A stretch of 64,000 nt of DNA from Siphonodentalium dalli. Taxonomy: Eukaryota > Mollusca > Scaphopoda > Gadilida > Siphonodentaliidae. Made by a program: the position numbers and the translations under genes. The first letter of the stretch is position 1. The number at the start of each line of letters is the position of its first letter. The notes under the pieces are model-generated. The model made no database searches. It worked only from the letters and a program-made list of their open reading frames with translations, and was not told the origin of the DNA. Shown here one piece after another: positions 11,634 through 23,261 of this stretch. The stretch covers positions 51,347,762 through 51,411,761 of the forward strand of contig CP136061.1 of assembly GCA_032622095.1 (NCBI GenBank). The letters are read 5' to 3'.

Positions 11634-11851
11634 GACGATACCACACGACCAAAAACATGAAGTCGTCAGACCAGCCAATCCAGACAGGTGTTGCTAGGAG
11701 TGAACTGCAATGTGCGCGCATGTGTACCCAAGATAGTCCAGCATGCAAGTCATTCAACTATAACAAAGTGACGTCTGAGTGTGAACGTCTGCCAACCTTC
11801 AATAACACAGTGGTAGCTGAGGGGTGGGCTTACAACCAACCATGCTGGTAA
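11634..11851 (+). CDS. PAN/apple domain exon, copy 1
   Basis: A phase-1 exon after TTTATTGTAG, about 72 codons to a TAA. It shows the PAN/apple cysteine pattern: LQCARMC, ACKSFNYN, SECERL, then QPCW. PAN domains are small disulphide-bonded modules that bind proteins or sugars in extracellular proteins, and they are often paired with lectin domains. The phase agrees with the exon at 9839, so the two can splice into one secreted lectin-PAN protein. The end may be the TAA at 11849, or a donor at CTG|GTAAAT just before it if more exons follow. Confidence 0.82.
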
Positions 11852-12149
11852 ATCAAAGTGATGTCTGACAGAAAGCATCAGTGGTAGCTAGTGAAGACAC
11901 TCACAACACTCCATGGCTGAATTGGTCAATACCATCATTTTGTGATAGAGTTACACAGGCCCCGGAAATTGTGGTTACGTTATCCAGGTTGGGGTAAAAA
12001 GCGACATGGTTACTCAGATTAATCAAGTCTATCACAATTTATCTCAACACAATCTAATGGTTTGGGAACCTTGTTACAATTATCACACTTATTAGATTGA
12101 CCAACACAGCCAACTGATGTGAACCAAAATGATGTTTGACAATAAAATA

Positions 12150-12885
12150 TATGAGCAACTGAATCACTTAGTCAAGTTTTCTCTGACCAATGGGTCAGCC
12201 CCGACATTGCAAGCCAACAAATCAAAAACATATGTGAACGAACGAAAGTGATGTCTAACGATGAAATAAAGACAAAGGAACCTGTAATATTTAGTTTGGT
12301 TTCCTATGAACAATAGGTTAGCACCAACTCTACGTGCAACAAACGGCATAGACAAATCGATATGAACCAAATTGATGGATGACAATACAATGATCACAAG
12401 GCCTCTTCAAATTCTTCGTCTAGTTTCCTATGAACAATGAGTTAACACCAACAGTATATACAACCAACGTCATAAACATATCGATGTGACCCAAACTGAT
12501 GTATGGCAATACAAAGATGACAAGGGCACTTCAATTGCTTAGTCAAGTTTCATCTGAACAATGCGTTAGCACCAACACTATACTTCAATTTCTTCGTCTG
12601 ACCTCTGAACATTGAGAGACCACCGCCACTACATGCAATCAACGTCATAGACATCTCGTTGTGACACAAAAATTATTTATGTCAATGCAGTGATCACAAT
12701 GGCTCTTCAATTTCTTAATCTAGTTTCCTATGAACAATGAGTTAGCAACAACACTATATAGAACCAACGTCATAAATAGATCGATGGGAACCAAATTGAT
12801 GTCTGACAATACAATAATCACGAGGAAATGAATTGTTTATTTGCAAAGTCAACATCGCAGTTGCAACATTCTACAACGTACATGT
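12150..12885. repeat. ~120-bp tandem repeat 3' of PAN exon, copy 1
   Basis: About six degenerate units share GTTTCCTATGAACAATGAG, TTAGCACCAACA, CGTCATAGACA, TGATGT.TGACAATACAAT and GATCACAAGG. The same array follows the PAN exon of copy 2, so it existed before the large duplication. Small frames within it are not genes. Confidence 0.85.
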
Positions 12886-13315
12886 ACAACACTTATATAA
12901 GACTTCTATGTATAACACTTAATACTTATAAATGCATACACATTTTCCTATACGAATTATAAATGTATAACTCTTCTATTATACTTATAAATGCATAACA
13001 CTTCTATTAGACGTATACATGTATAACACTTATATAATACATATACACGTATAACTCTGATATAAGACTTATACATGTATAACACTTCTATAATACTTAT
13101 AAATGTATAAAACTTCTATAAGACTTATAAATGTATAACACTTTTATAAGACTTATAAATGTATTACTCTTCTGTAAGACTTATACATGTATTACTCTTC
13201 TATAAGACTTATAAATGTATAACACGTCTATAAGACTTATAAATGCATAACACTTATAGAAGAGTAATACAGTCTTATAAATGTACTACTCTTATGTAAG
13301 ACTTATATATGTGTA
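12886..13315. repeat. AT-rich ~30-bp minisatellite
   Basis: More than a dozen units of the type CTTATAAATGTATAACACTT with TCTATAAGA. Part of the array is inverted near 13250-13275 (TTATAGAAGAGTAATAC). The position lies exactly at the distal edge of duplicated block 1; copy 2 lacks it. Confidence 0.85.
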
Positions 13316-14007
13316 AACAGTTTGTGTTCAGTATTTGAAGTTTGTATATTATTATTTCCTACATTCATCGACCTACACGTGTTGTGATCACAGGTACGAA
13401 TATACTAGATTTATATTTAAGAATTAAGCGTATGAGTATCTATACAGGTACCGGCGGGCTTCGTTGTGGGTATAGCTGTTAAAAAGTCACATCAGCCAAA
13501 ACCGTCGCAAACAGAATGAATATTATAAAATAGACATATATTGTTCTTATACCAATCATAAAAATCGCGTAAATTGCATGTTATTGTCATGTCTGTTCAC
13601 GTTTTTGTAAACAAACATCAAAACCGTTACAGAACCATTTGTTTATAGAACACTCGGAACTACCTGATCGTCCAATGAAAATGTTCCGTTGATAACATTA
13701 TTGGCGACATCAGCAATCGCATTCAAATCACACCAATGTTTTATTTTAATCGACCCATTCTACCCGCCTCAGTTCAAGTTTAAGTTTAAGTGAGTGAAAC
13801 TATTCGAAAGTCTCTGTACCGAGACGATCAATGACTTCACACCAGAAAGTATACCTCAGCTGTAGAATGTCGGGTGATTGACAAGAGAAATGATTGTCGT
13901 ACTGGATTTTGCAATCTGCACATAATGAATTATTCTTAAAGGTAGTTCTATTCAGTGATAGAGCTAGGTTCTAGAGGTCCTGAGACTGACTAGGCAATAT
14001 ATACCCG
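13316..14007. other. No gene recognised
   Basis: AT-rich sequence between the minisatellite and the long inverted-repeat element. No domain-bearing frame. Confidence 0.5.
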
Positions 14008-15913
14008 CGCAAATACGCACATATTCGATATATTATGTGAAATAGGTACATAATGTGATTATTTGATTCTGAAATAAGAAGATAATGGACTCATACCCGT
14101 TATTACGTTTTATGGCGCGGGCCACAATGAAAACATTGCTTAAAGATCGTACACCTGAAAAGTCATGAGTTTGCTTATATGTGTCATTTTCCGCACACAA
14201 CCTGCTTAGAATCGCTTCATTATGAGTCGATAGTTTGACTAAAACGTTCTAATTTTCAGCACATTGTCGACTCAAATTGAGAAGATTCTAAGCAGACTAC
14301 CTACCTAAACAAGTTATGTTATAAGCAGATAATATGCGGATTTTCGGGAGAACAGGATGGACTAGGGTTCCCACCTAGAAGTTTTCCAAATACTCCAAAT
14401 AGAAAGGGGATCTTTGTCTATGGTTGTATACCGCTGGGAGTTTGACAGTAACCACTAATTATTGTAATGAGATAGCACATATGTGTTGACGATGCGCTTC
14501 CAATAGTTCTTCGATGGGAAGATTCCTTCGTCGAGGAAGACGATTAGGTAACAGACACGTCCGTACATCGGAAGTATGATCATCATATATGCCGCGAAAC
14601 CTGTTGTACGTGTATTTTCAAAATAGTACTTGCATTGCAAATGAGCTCAATGACCTATAGGCGAACGCGGACTGAGTATACTGATCGTTGATTGGTTACA
14701 CCGGCATCACGACGTAAATTGTGTATTCCGACGTCGCTTCGTAATTATCAATTAGTTATTAATGCCTATGTCTCGAAAACAACCATTTAAGTTATCAGAT
14801 TCCAATAAGGCACCGACAATACAGACTTCTCAAACGTTTAAGCAATATATGAGCAATATAGGATACAGCCTCCTACCAAAGGCAGGTTCCAGGCCGATAT
14901 GAATGAACAATTGTTCAATAATATATTCCACAAATGGGTAATTGTCCAATACTTCTAAGGTTTATTTCGGGGTTGAAAAGCTGACAAGACTTCTCATATG
15001 CTAGGCTTTTTCGGGGCGGGGGCTTCCTCATGATGTTGGCTTCTCTCTGGACCTGGACATCACGAAAGAAATTGATAGTGCCATCATCGAATGTCAAGAA
15101 CTGATCACGTATAACCAATATAACCCATACATACGGACATACGCCTCTTCTAAGTGTGCCTTATGCCTGTCGTCTCAAGGAAATAGCTAGAAACAAACAA
15201 CCATTTTCTTAATCAGACCACGTGTTCAGAATTTCACAAGCTTTGATTTGCACTTAGACTTCTGCAATCACCACATCAACAAACATTTAAAAAGTAGGTT
15301 GTCGCACTGTGTCACATTCGGTCAGACTGAATTATCAGCTGAATGGTTTTCAGTAAGGACATTTCCATTGACAATGTGGTTATGTCACGGACACCATGGA
15401 GCATTGTGTTTTGCGCGATTTACTAGGGGTTCATCACTTCAAACCCAGACATGGATGACAGTTGTGTTTTCAAAACCGTATCTGAATTATTATCGGACAT
15501 CCTAATCTACCAATTCAGCCTGTTCTCCCAAAACCCGAACATTATCTGCGTATAATAAAACTTTATTTAGGTTGATAATTAGCTTAAAATCGCCTCAATT
15601 TGTGTCGATAATGTGCTTGCTGAAAATGAGAGCATTTTAATCACATTATCGACTCATATTTATGCGATTCTAATCAGATACGTGCGGACAATGACAAACA
15701 TAATTTATTTGTGTCAATCCCCGCATATTATTTGCTTAGAATCGCCTCATTATCAAATAAGCCAACTGACAACTTTTCGTGTATACGCTCTTTACCATGT
15801 GATTCCATAAAACGAAATGGATATGACTCCACTATCAGCTTATTTCAGAATAAAATAATCACATTTTGTACCTACTTCGCATTAAATGTCGATTATGTGC
15901 GTATTTGTGCAAT
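14008..15913. mobile_element. DNA element with ~370-400-bp imperfect inverted arms
   Basis: The arms at about 14008-14375 and 15513-15913 are inverted copies. Shared words include CAAATACGCACATA, AGGTACA, AATGTGATTAT, ATTCTGAAATAAG, GCTTAGAATCGC and GGGAGAACAGG. Within each arm a smaller inverted pair occurs around TTAGAATCGC and GCGATTCTAA. The ~1.1-kb interior has no transposase I can recognise; frames such as 15248-15505 show no domain. Probably a non-autonomous foldback-type element. Exact termini and target-site duplication are not resolved. Confidence 0.75.
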
Positions 15914-16663
15914 GAATTGTTGACTTATTTGAACGCAGCACGCCCATATCGATACACAATGCTAATATGTACATCATCATACTAAGCCTTCACCCATATA
16001 TAATGCCATAACCAAAGGCTAAAAGGACGAGTAATAGAGTCAAAACTTTGTCGGTATTTATGATCAGGTTTATATGTGGAGTGAGCATTTTAACAAGACA
16101 ATCACAATCTCGCAATAAATTGGCAAATGTTTCTATTTCACGAGAGTAATAGTATAATTGCAGACAATTCTCTTCCACGGCAATTATCAGGAAATTGGGT
16201 GGGCGGAATGAGAAATTATGGCTCTTAAATATACCGAGGACTTGAAAAAGTCACAACCACTCGTAGAGTTACAGTATATGATAAATATCTTATAATACAA
16301 ATCTTCTGTGAGTTAGATTATTGACGGAAATGAGCAGTGTCTTGTGAAAATTGCTCACATTTTGCCAGATACAGGACCATGTGCATGGTATCAAGGACTA
16401 TAATCGATTGGTCAGTGTGATCTGTTATTGATTAATTTCGGCCATTAAAAGTGACCAAAACTATGGCAAACAGTTGGTGATATTTAGGGTTGAGGAATTA
16501 TAAATTGACGTTGCCAAAACTTTTGCCAATAAAGGTATATATATATATAAAATTATATTCACATTTCCGAATTATTTCTCTTTCGCTGCCTCGAAAAAAG
16601 AGTACTATAAAATGCGTACAAATAATTACTTCCGTTTATCGACTTCGAACCCTTTTGTTTCAG
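15914..16663 (+). other. Upstream flank/intron of lectin N-half exon; no other gene
   Basis: No coding exon or signal-peptide exon is recognised. It ends in the pyrimidine-rich acceptor CCTTTTGTTTCAG just before 16664. Confidence 0.5.
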
Positions 16664-16885
16664 CTCGCACCACATTGAACCTCGCTCGAGGTAAGAATAC
16701 CTGGCAGGGCAGCATATTATTAGATGCAAAAGCTGCCCGCGCTGTCGATGGGGATCACAGTTCAAGCTATTACTTAAAATCATGTACGCACACGGCGGGT
16801 GAAGTCAATCCTTGGTGGATTGTTGATTTGGGTGGATTCTACGTCATCAAGAGTTGGCTAATCGTCAACAGGAGCAATCCTCTTG
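16664..16885 (+). CDS. F-type lectin (F5/8 type C) N-terminal half-domain exon
   Basis: A 222-bp exon between TTTTGTTTCAG and a GTAAG donor, phase 1 at both ends. It encodes NLARGKNTWQGS, AARAVDGDHSSSY, SCTHT, NPWWIVDLGG and IVNRSNPLG, the first half of a fucolectin domain. Joined in phase to the exon at 42780 it gives a domain of 156 codons, a normal length. The sugar-binding pattern H-x26-R-x-D-x4-R/K is present as H-x26-R-S-N-x4-R, so the usual Asp is Asn; the final Arg comes from the next exon (GYRL). The Met frame starting at 16612 is intronic read-through and carries no signal peptide. The intron to 42780 would be about 26 kb and full of transposons. Confidence 0.85.
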
Positions 16886-17210
16886 GTAAGTCTTACCCTT
16901 AAAATATCATAGTAAGGCGGGATGTGTGTGCTTTTATACTCATAATAAGGTTAGGATATGTGCGTTCACATGTACGCTATGTGTTGACTGAAAGACAAGT
17001 ACGCGCATAAACCGAAAACAAGAGAACAATAGAAATGGCAACGCCGTCAATAACTCATTATGAAGCTAATATGAAATATATTGGAGATGTAATATGTAAT
17101 TTGTTTCGTATGTGTGCCTGCTGTGTGCATGGTGATGAAGAAAGTGAAAACATTTTTTTAATCGGACGTGCCAAACTAAAGGTATGCTAATTATGTCATA
17201 ATTACACCAT

Positions 17211-17648
17211 ATGGAATTTAGATCAAGGCCTGATCACGATGATGGTAGGGGTGGTGTTGGTATTTACATAAAAGACACTATTACGTATAGAAACAGGCCC
17301 GATCTATCAATATGTATCCCACATGTTATCGAAACTGTGTTCGTTGAGCTTGAATTCGGAAAACATGAAATATATACCATAGGATGTATTTATAGACCTA
17401 ACACGTCACCAAAAGCTGACAATGACAAGTTTGCTTCTAAATTCGACGACATCTTAGATACAATAAACGACTTTTTAAACAATGTATTCACACGAGTATT
17501 CGTGCCCATGATAAAAAAACCGACAAGAATGGCCGATCACTCCGCGACCCTTATAGATCATATATATACAAATAAAACAAAACCGACAAGAATGGCCGAT
17601 CACTCCGCGACCCTTATATATCACATATATAACACTGCTCTGGTATAG
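17211..17648 (+). pseudogene. LINE endonuclease fragment with internal 63-bp duplication
   Basis: GGVGIYIKDTITY and YTIGCIYRPNTSP are typical of APE endonucleases of CR1-like LINEs. The GDFN-bearing segment is deleted. The next block (KKPTRMADHSATLIDHIYTN), the conserved 'pathogenic-substrate' end of the endonuclease, appears twice in tandem with a 63-bp period (about 17518 and 17581), in frame. The frame stops soon after, before DLSDHFGVF, which is readable one frame away around 17655-17680. Confidence 0.8.
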
Positions 17649-17865
17649 TTACATGTGACTTATCTGATCACTTTGGGGTATTTCTCACTGACACCGAAGG
17701 ACATAACCGCTTTAAAAACCCACATGAAACCAATCGCGGTCTCCGCCGAAATTTTCCCAAGAAAATATTAATAGATTCAACAATACTCTTAAATCGTGTA
17801 ATTTCCATTCTGTTTCTAATTGTAATAATGCAGATCAAGCATACGAAAACTTTCTGGATATCTAT

Positions 17866-18297
17866 TTGACAGCTTACAACGTAGCTTTTCCGCTCATAAC
17901 CCATAAAATACCCAAACAATTCATCAAACGCGAGCCATGGATGACTACCGGATTAATAAGATCTTCACTTAAGAAACAAGAACACTATACCCGTAAAATA
18001 AGATCGCGCTCCTCCATCCATACGAATTCCTACCTCAAATATCGACAACTATATAACAACATTATACGGAAAAGTAAAAGCATGTATTACTGTGATATAT
18101 TAGAAAAGAATAAGTATAGTCTAAAGGAAACATGGAAGGTACGCAAAGGTGCAATAAAACGAGACAAAAATACCGATGGCTACCCGAATGTTCTACATGA
18201 TAATAACTTCCAGTTTACAAATCCTGGCACAATCGCTGAAAAATTTTATGAATATTTTTCCAATATTACGCCCATCACAATCCAAAAGGTTATTTGA
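17866..18297 (+). pseudogene. LINE linker between endonuclease and RT
   Basis: 143 residues containing REPWMTTGLIRSSLKKQ and KYRQLYNNIIRKSK, the conserved 'PW.T..L..S...K..L' region that precedes the RT in CR1/Jockey-type LINEs. It ends with a stop at 18295, but the next frame at 18310 continues the same protein, so a small frameshift lies between. Confidence 0.78.
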
Positions 18298-18309
18298 ACT
18301 TGCCACTCA

Positions 18310-18768
18310 ATGAATGGGAAAACAAGCAGTGACTTCAATGGAATATCTACAAAACTGATGAAGGAAACCATATTTTCTGTAGCACCAGCACTAAAGCATA
18401 TATCAAACTTGTCATTTGAACAAGGTCATGTTCCCAACAAAATGAAAATAGCTAAAGTTGTACCAATACCCAAAAATAGTGACAAGGGTGATATAAACAA
18501 TTATCGTCCAATAAGCAATTTTCCCGCATTTTCTAAACTACTCGAAAAACTAATGCGAAAACGTTTAGTTGATTTTCTTAATGAATCAGACATCTTATTT
18601 AAACATCAGTACGGATTCCGCCCTAACCATTCAACTTTTCATATCATCATTCATCTACTGGATCATGTTGTGAAAAACAACGACAATCCCACGAAAGATT
18701 CCACCTTCGCCCTTTATCTTGATCTCTCCAAAGCTTTTGACACAATGAACCACGATATCTTACTTTAG
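18310..18768 (+). pseudogene. LINE reverse transcriptase, N-terminal half
   Basis: 152 residues with RT motifs in order: KVVPIPKNSDKGDINNYRPI (motif 1-2), KLLEKLMRKRL, QYGFRPNHST, and LYLDLSKAFDTMNHDILL (palm motif A with catalytic Asp). The frame is cut by the inverted-repeat element at 18768. The first Met is internal to the ORF, not a real start. Confidence 0.88.
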
Positions 18769-19469
18769 TGTGGTCGTGGTACGCAAAAAAGGGGTCAACC
18801 CAGAAGAAATTGGTATACAAGCGATCTCGGTGTCATTCAACGCGGGAGAATCTCTGCTACAACATATCCAAAATCCGCTAAAATCCGCTTTGGGCAAAAT
18901 CCAGGATCCAAGATGGCGTCCAACATGGCCGCCTTTAGTCAAAAGAGATTCTGACTGAGATTAATTCGACATAATGAGAACAAATGTTGCCATATTAATA
19001 CAAATGTATACATTTTTGCGAAGGTAAAGTATTATGCCACATATCTATAGAAAAAATGGAACCCCTCGCCCCAGATGGCTGCCAAAATGGCGGCCTAAAC
19101 TCGAAAATTTGAAATTTTTGCCTAATATCTTAAAGATCAATTCCTGTTGTTTGATAATGGTTCAGACTGGCGACATTGATTAGTAATATTCATGTTAATT
19201 CCTCATCGGAGCAATGAAAGATACCATAAATGGGGTCCCAGTCTCATATACACCCTCAAAAATTTGATTTTACAGAACGCGGTATAAAATTCCACAAAAA
19301 TCGCCATTGGGATTCCAGTCGTATATCAACAAGAAATGGACATATCTGTACAATGTAAGTTGGGCATACCATTTTCTATAATTACTCCAATTCAATGAAA
19401 CCCAAATTGGCGCTTTGTCTTAAAATGGCTGCCAAAATGGCGGTCAAAATATGGAAAATGGCAGATATT

Positions 19470-19810
19470 TAGAATGGTCGTCAGAGGGTTAGACCCAGAA
19501 GAAATTGGTAAAGAAACGGTTTTGTCGTCATTCGACGCGGGATAATCTCGTGTATAACATCCGTTAAAATCCGCTTTGGGGAAAATACAGAATTCAAGAT
19601 GGCGTCCAACATGGTCGCCAATAATAATGAAAATGGCAAATATGTAGTTATTCACGAAAACCCATTCGACAAAACGCCAATTCGGCACCAATACACATCA
19701 TTGATTGAAATCAATGTTTTTTGTGGGTATGAGTAGCCAATCACGATTCAAAATGCTAAGATGGCTACCAAAATGGCCACCGAAAATTGTCGAAATTTAA
19801 GTTCTGCTCA
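19470..19810. repeat. Second, direct copy of the arm start inside the 4.27-kb element
   Basis: Starts TGGTCGTCAGAGGGTTAGACCC and repeats the order of the left terminus: AGAAGAAATTGGTA, CATTCGACGCGGGA, AATCCGCTTTGGG, AAGATGGCGTCCAACATGG. It indicates nested insertion or tandem growth of the terminal repeat. Confidence 0.8.
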
Positions 19811-22190
19811 GAGGAAAGCCGAAACAACACTTCGGTTGTGAGATAACGATGACAGACCTATTAAACATGTTGCCAATAATCTACTTCCACAATCAGTTCA
19901 GCCCGAAATGTTCCAACTAAGCAGTATCTACTGCAGGATCCAACACGATGTCCACTTATTACGAGGGACTATCTGGAAATTAATTAAAAAGAAATTAAAT
20001 TGCTACGAATCTGGATTATTTGAAAACACAGTGTCAACATTTCTACTTATAACGACTATTCGGAACATCAAATATATGGGCATCGGTGGTAGTCCGGAAG
20101 CATCAGGCTATAATAGGTTTTCCAGTGCTGGCGAAAGTGAAAAGGACAGGATGGAAAAGCGAATAATCTGGGGTTTATTTAATTGGTGGGCAAGTTGGTT
20201 ATCGGAGCTGGGGAGTTTCAAAGTAAAATTATTTTCTTCAATATCAAGAGGAAAAATGAAAATTCACACGTACATTGTATACCCTTCACACTTTATGTGA
20301 CAATTCCGTGTCATGCGATTGTGGGTATATACATGTGGATAGAAACATTCTAGTACATATATAGACGCACCTATATCTTCTACACATTTAGTGAATTTCA
20401 TCAATGATATGTAGACACAATGTGCGTCACGGCCGGATCTGACCCGTAGGCGTAAAGGTATCAACCATTTAGCTTGAATAACTGGCATTTCAAGGTTGTC
20501 ATTGGATAGAAATGCCACATGAACATGGTGATTAACAACATGTTTGTATAAGAAATGTGAACAATGAACATGTTATTTTCCGGATGTTAGACAATCAAAC
20601 TGCCACATAAGGCGTTCATCCATGCTCATCAGAGCACGAAATATGTGCAAATTAAAGACACGAAAACTATTTCATGCGGACGACGTACTCTAGACCTACA
20701 TCCAACGTCATTTCCTATTAAATTTTATTGTTTGTACGGACGGTTTCGAGGTTTGAAAATCCCGCTTGTCCAAGAAAACCTCCACATACTTACGGAGTCG
20801 ATGTGTAAACAATGTATGGGGATTGTTTCTTCATACATATATGTATTTGGCACACGAGATCACCATTTACTGGAGAGTTGATATCTGGGAAGAGATCAGA
20901 GTAAAACTACTTTTCTTACATGTCGAATGGGGAATCCATGGGCTACATTTAGTTCCAGCTTGAAACTTGAAAATGATGGCCGAGCCCGAATAGTTAATAT
21001 TTCGTCGCATCAGTGCTATAATGTAACCCACATTTTCAACTTTCCGAGAAAATGAAGGTTGAAGTTTTTAGACAACATTTCTCCTAATGTTGACAAAGCA
21101 TGACGTATTGTTGTATTTATCCCAATGAAAACTGACATTAGCTGTTCATTGAACCACATATTGTTTTCTGTTTATTCCCTCGTTTTCTTTTAAAAAGCAA
21201 TAGCTTGTTTGGAGATATGACATGCCAGCGACGATTCGTTTCCGTGCTATAATGAAGTTGTGCTAATAAATGCAGATTAAGCTAAATATGGTGGCAATCG
21301 CATGTGTCTATGAACTAAAAAGTGCCTATTCTACACTATGAAAATTCACCCATGTGCATCATCATACAGAAATGTGTGGAACAATCACAAAATTTAAATC
21401 ACCAAATGATCACGTGACTAACATGGAGATACTGCCATATAGCACACATTTCAGAATTCACAAACACAAAACAGAAGTCACGTGGACAACATGAAGCGTC
21501 CGATTGGCTGCTGTTGGACATACGACATCATAGCACGAATAATTGTAAAGATCGCTGGAGATACGACATTTGCTTCACTGGTTTGTGCGAATATTTGTCA
21601 TCCAATGCAAGGACAGTTTGGCCCATCGGATTGGATTTTTTCTCACGATTCGAATGGTATCAAATACTCATTTCCCGCCAAAATGTATATACGACATTAT
21701 AGCACTGATGAGTCGAGATTTTGTCAACCCGCGGGAAGCCACTAAAAGATTGAAAATAAATAGTTTTGATGTATATGAGCCACATACATGTATATGCGCC
21801 AACTATCAACTGCATCTACCACTCACAACTTCCATTATGTGATAAGCTGGGCAGAGTCTACCATTTTCGTTTTGGAACCATATTAGATAAAATTTATTGT
21901 TTCTTTTTGTCTATTTGGTCTATTTGATCAATTATTTTGTAGACAAGATCTGTTCATCCCTAAAAATCAAATGTGACCAGAACTCCAAAGTCGATTTTGG
22001 TTAAATTTCATACCACATTCGTTATAACTTATTAGTGAAGGACCAGAGTAAACTATGATCTAATCTATTAGAAATGTCATTGCTGTAATGATCAGTTGAC
22101 ACGATCATTGACAGAATATACCCATTGTTTCCCAGTTCAGAGAGCAACAAGTGATAAACAGAAGTGATAGAAAATAGTATTTTTCACATC
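19811..22190. other. Interior of the 4.27-kb element; no recognised gene
   Basis: The longest frame (19908-20300, 130 codons) has no domain I recognise. The words GTGCTATAATG and TACGACAT recur around 21010-21700, hinting at older internal repeats. If the element ever carried a transposase it is not visible. Confidence 0.5.
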
Positions 22191-23037
22191 GGGTGGCCAT
22201 TTTGGCAGCCATTTTTGGTACTGATTTTTAAGTTTTTACATAGAGCTAGCATAATGGCATCATAAAGAGGTATACATTCGTATTTATTTAGTCAATTTTA
22301 TTCATCAACCACTACTTATAATGGATTGAATGACACTGTGATCAATATCCGCCATTTTCCATATTTTGACCGCCATTTTGGCAGCCATTTTGAGACAAAG
22401 CGCCAATTTGGGTTTCATTGAATTGGAGTATTTATAGATATTGGTATGCCCAACTTACATTGTACAGTTCTGTCCATTTCTTGTTGATATATGACTGTAA
22501 TCACAATGGAGAGTTTTGTGGAATTTTATACTGCGTTCTGTAAAATCGAATTTTTGAGAGTGTAGATGAGTCTGGGACCCCATTTATGGTATCTTTCATT
22601 GCTCCAATGATGAATTAACATGAATATGACTAATCAATGTCGCCAGTCTGAACCATTATCAAACAACAGGAATTGATCTTTAAGATATTAGGCAAAAACT
22701 TCAAATGTTCTAGTTTAGGCCGCCATTTTGGCGGCCATCTGGGACGATGGGTTCCATTTTTTCCATAAACAGGTGGCACAACATTTTACCTTTGGAAAAA
22801 TGTATACATTTGTATACATATGACAACATTTGTTCTCACTGTTATCGAATTAATCTCAGTCAGAGTATCTTTTGACTAACGGCAGCCATGTTGGACGCCA
22901 TATTGGATCCTGAATTTTGCCCAAAGCGGATTTTAGCGGATTTTGGATATGTTATACACGAGATTCTCCCGCGTCGAATGACACCAAACCCGCTTCTATA
23001 CCAATTTCTTCCGGGTCGAACCCTCTGACGACCACAC

Positions 23038-23261
23038 TATATGCCGATGATACAACCCTTATGGCCAGTGGACAAAATGACGCGTTAGTCAAAAGTTATG
23101 TCAATAACGAATTAAGAAATATATCTGACTGGTGTTGCTGCAACAAACTAGCCATCATTGCTAACAAGAGCAATTATATGCTCTTGCATCCACAAAATAA
23201 TGATAACAAATGGAATACAATTAAAATATATCTTAATAGAGCCGACAACCTAATCCCATAG
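23038..23261 (+). pseudogene. LINE reverse transcriptase, catalytic YADD half
   Basis: Begins TLYADDTTLMASGQNDALV (palm motif C, YADD) and continues through SYVNNELRNISDWCCCNKLAI and NKSNYMLLHP, the conserved W...NKL..N..KS.Y region of CR1 RTs. It is the direct continuation of the RT interrupted at 18768, but the GVPQG..LGP motif B block is missing on both sides. The apparent upstream part of the frame (22917-23037) is terminal repeat of the insertion. Confidence 0.88.

Larger units (their letters stand above)
18768..23037. mobile_element. 4.27-kb long-terminal-inverted-repeat element inside the LINE
   Basis: Ends GTGTGGTCG and CGACCACAC, with TA on both sides. Arms of about 700 bases (18768-19470 and 22355-23037) are inverted copies: GAAGAAATTGGTAT, GCGGGAGAATCTC, AATCCGCTTTGGGCAAAA, AAACAACAGGAATTGATCTT and others pair up. 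A further partial copy of the arm lies at about 19470-19810 in the same direction as the left arm, with a counterpart at 22190-22250. The arms carry repeated AAnATGGCnnCC words. The interior shows no recognisable transposase. TA flanks suggest a Tc1/mariner-like target, but one-base shifts are possible. Confidence 0.85.

Noticed and set aside
22917-23037. N-terminal part of the frame leading into YADD
   Set aside because: It is terminal repeat of the 4.27-kb insertion; only 23038 onward is RT.
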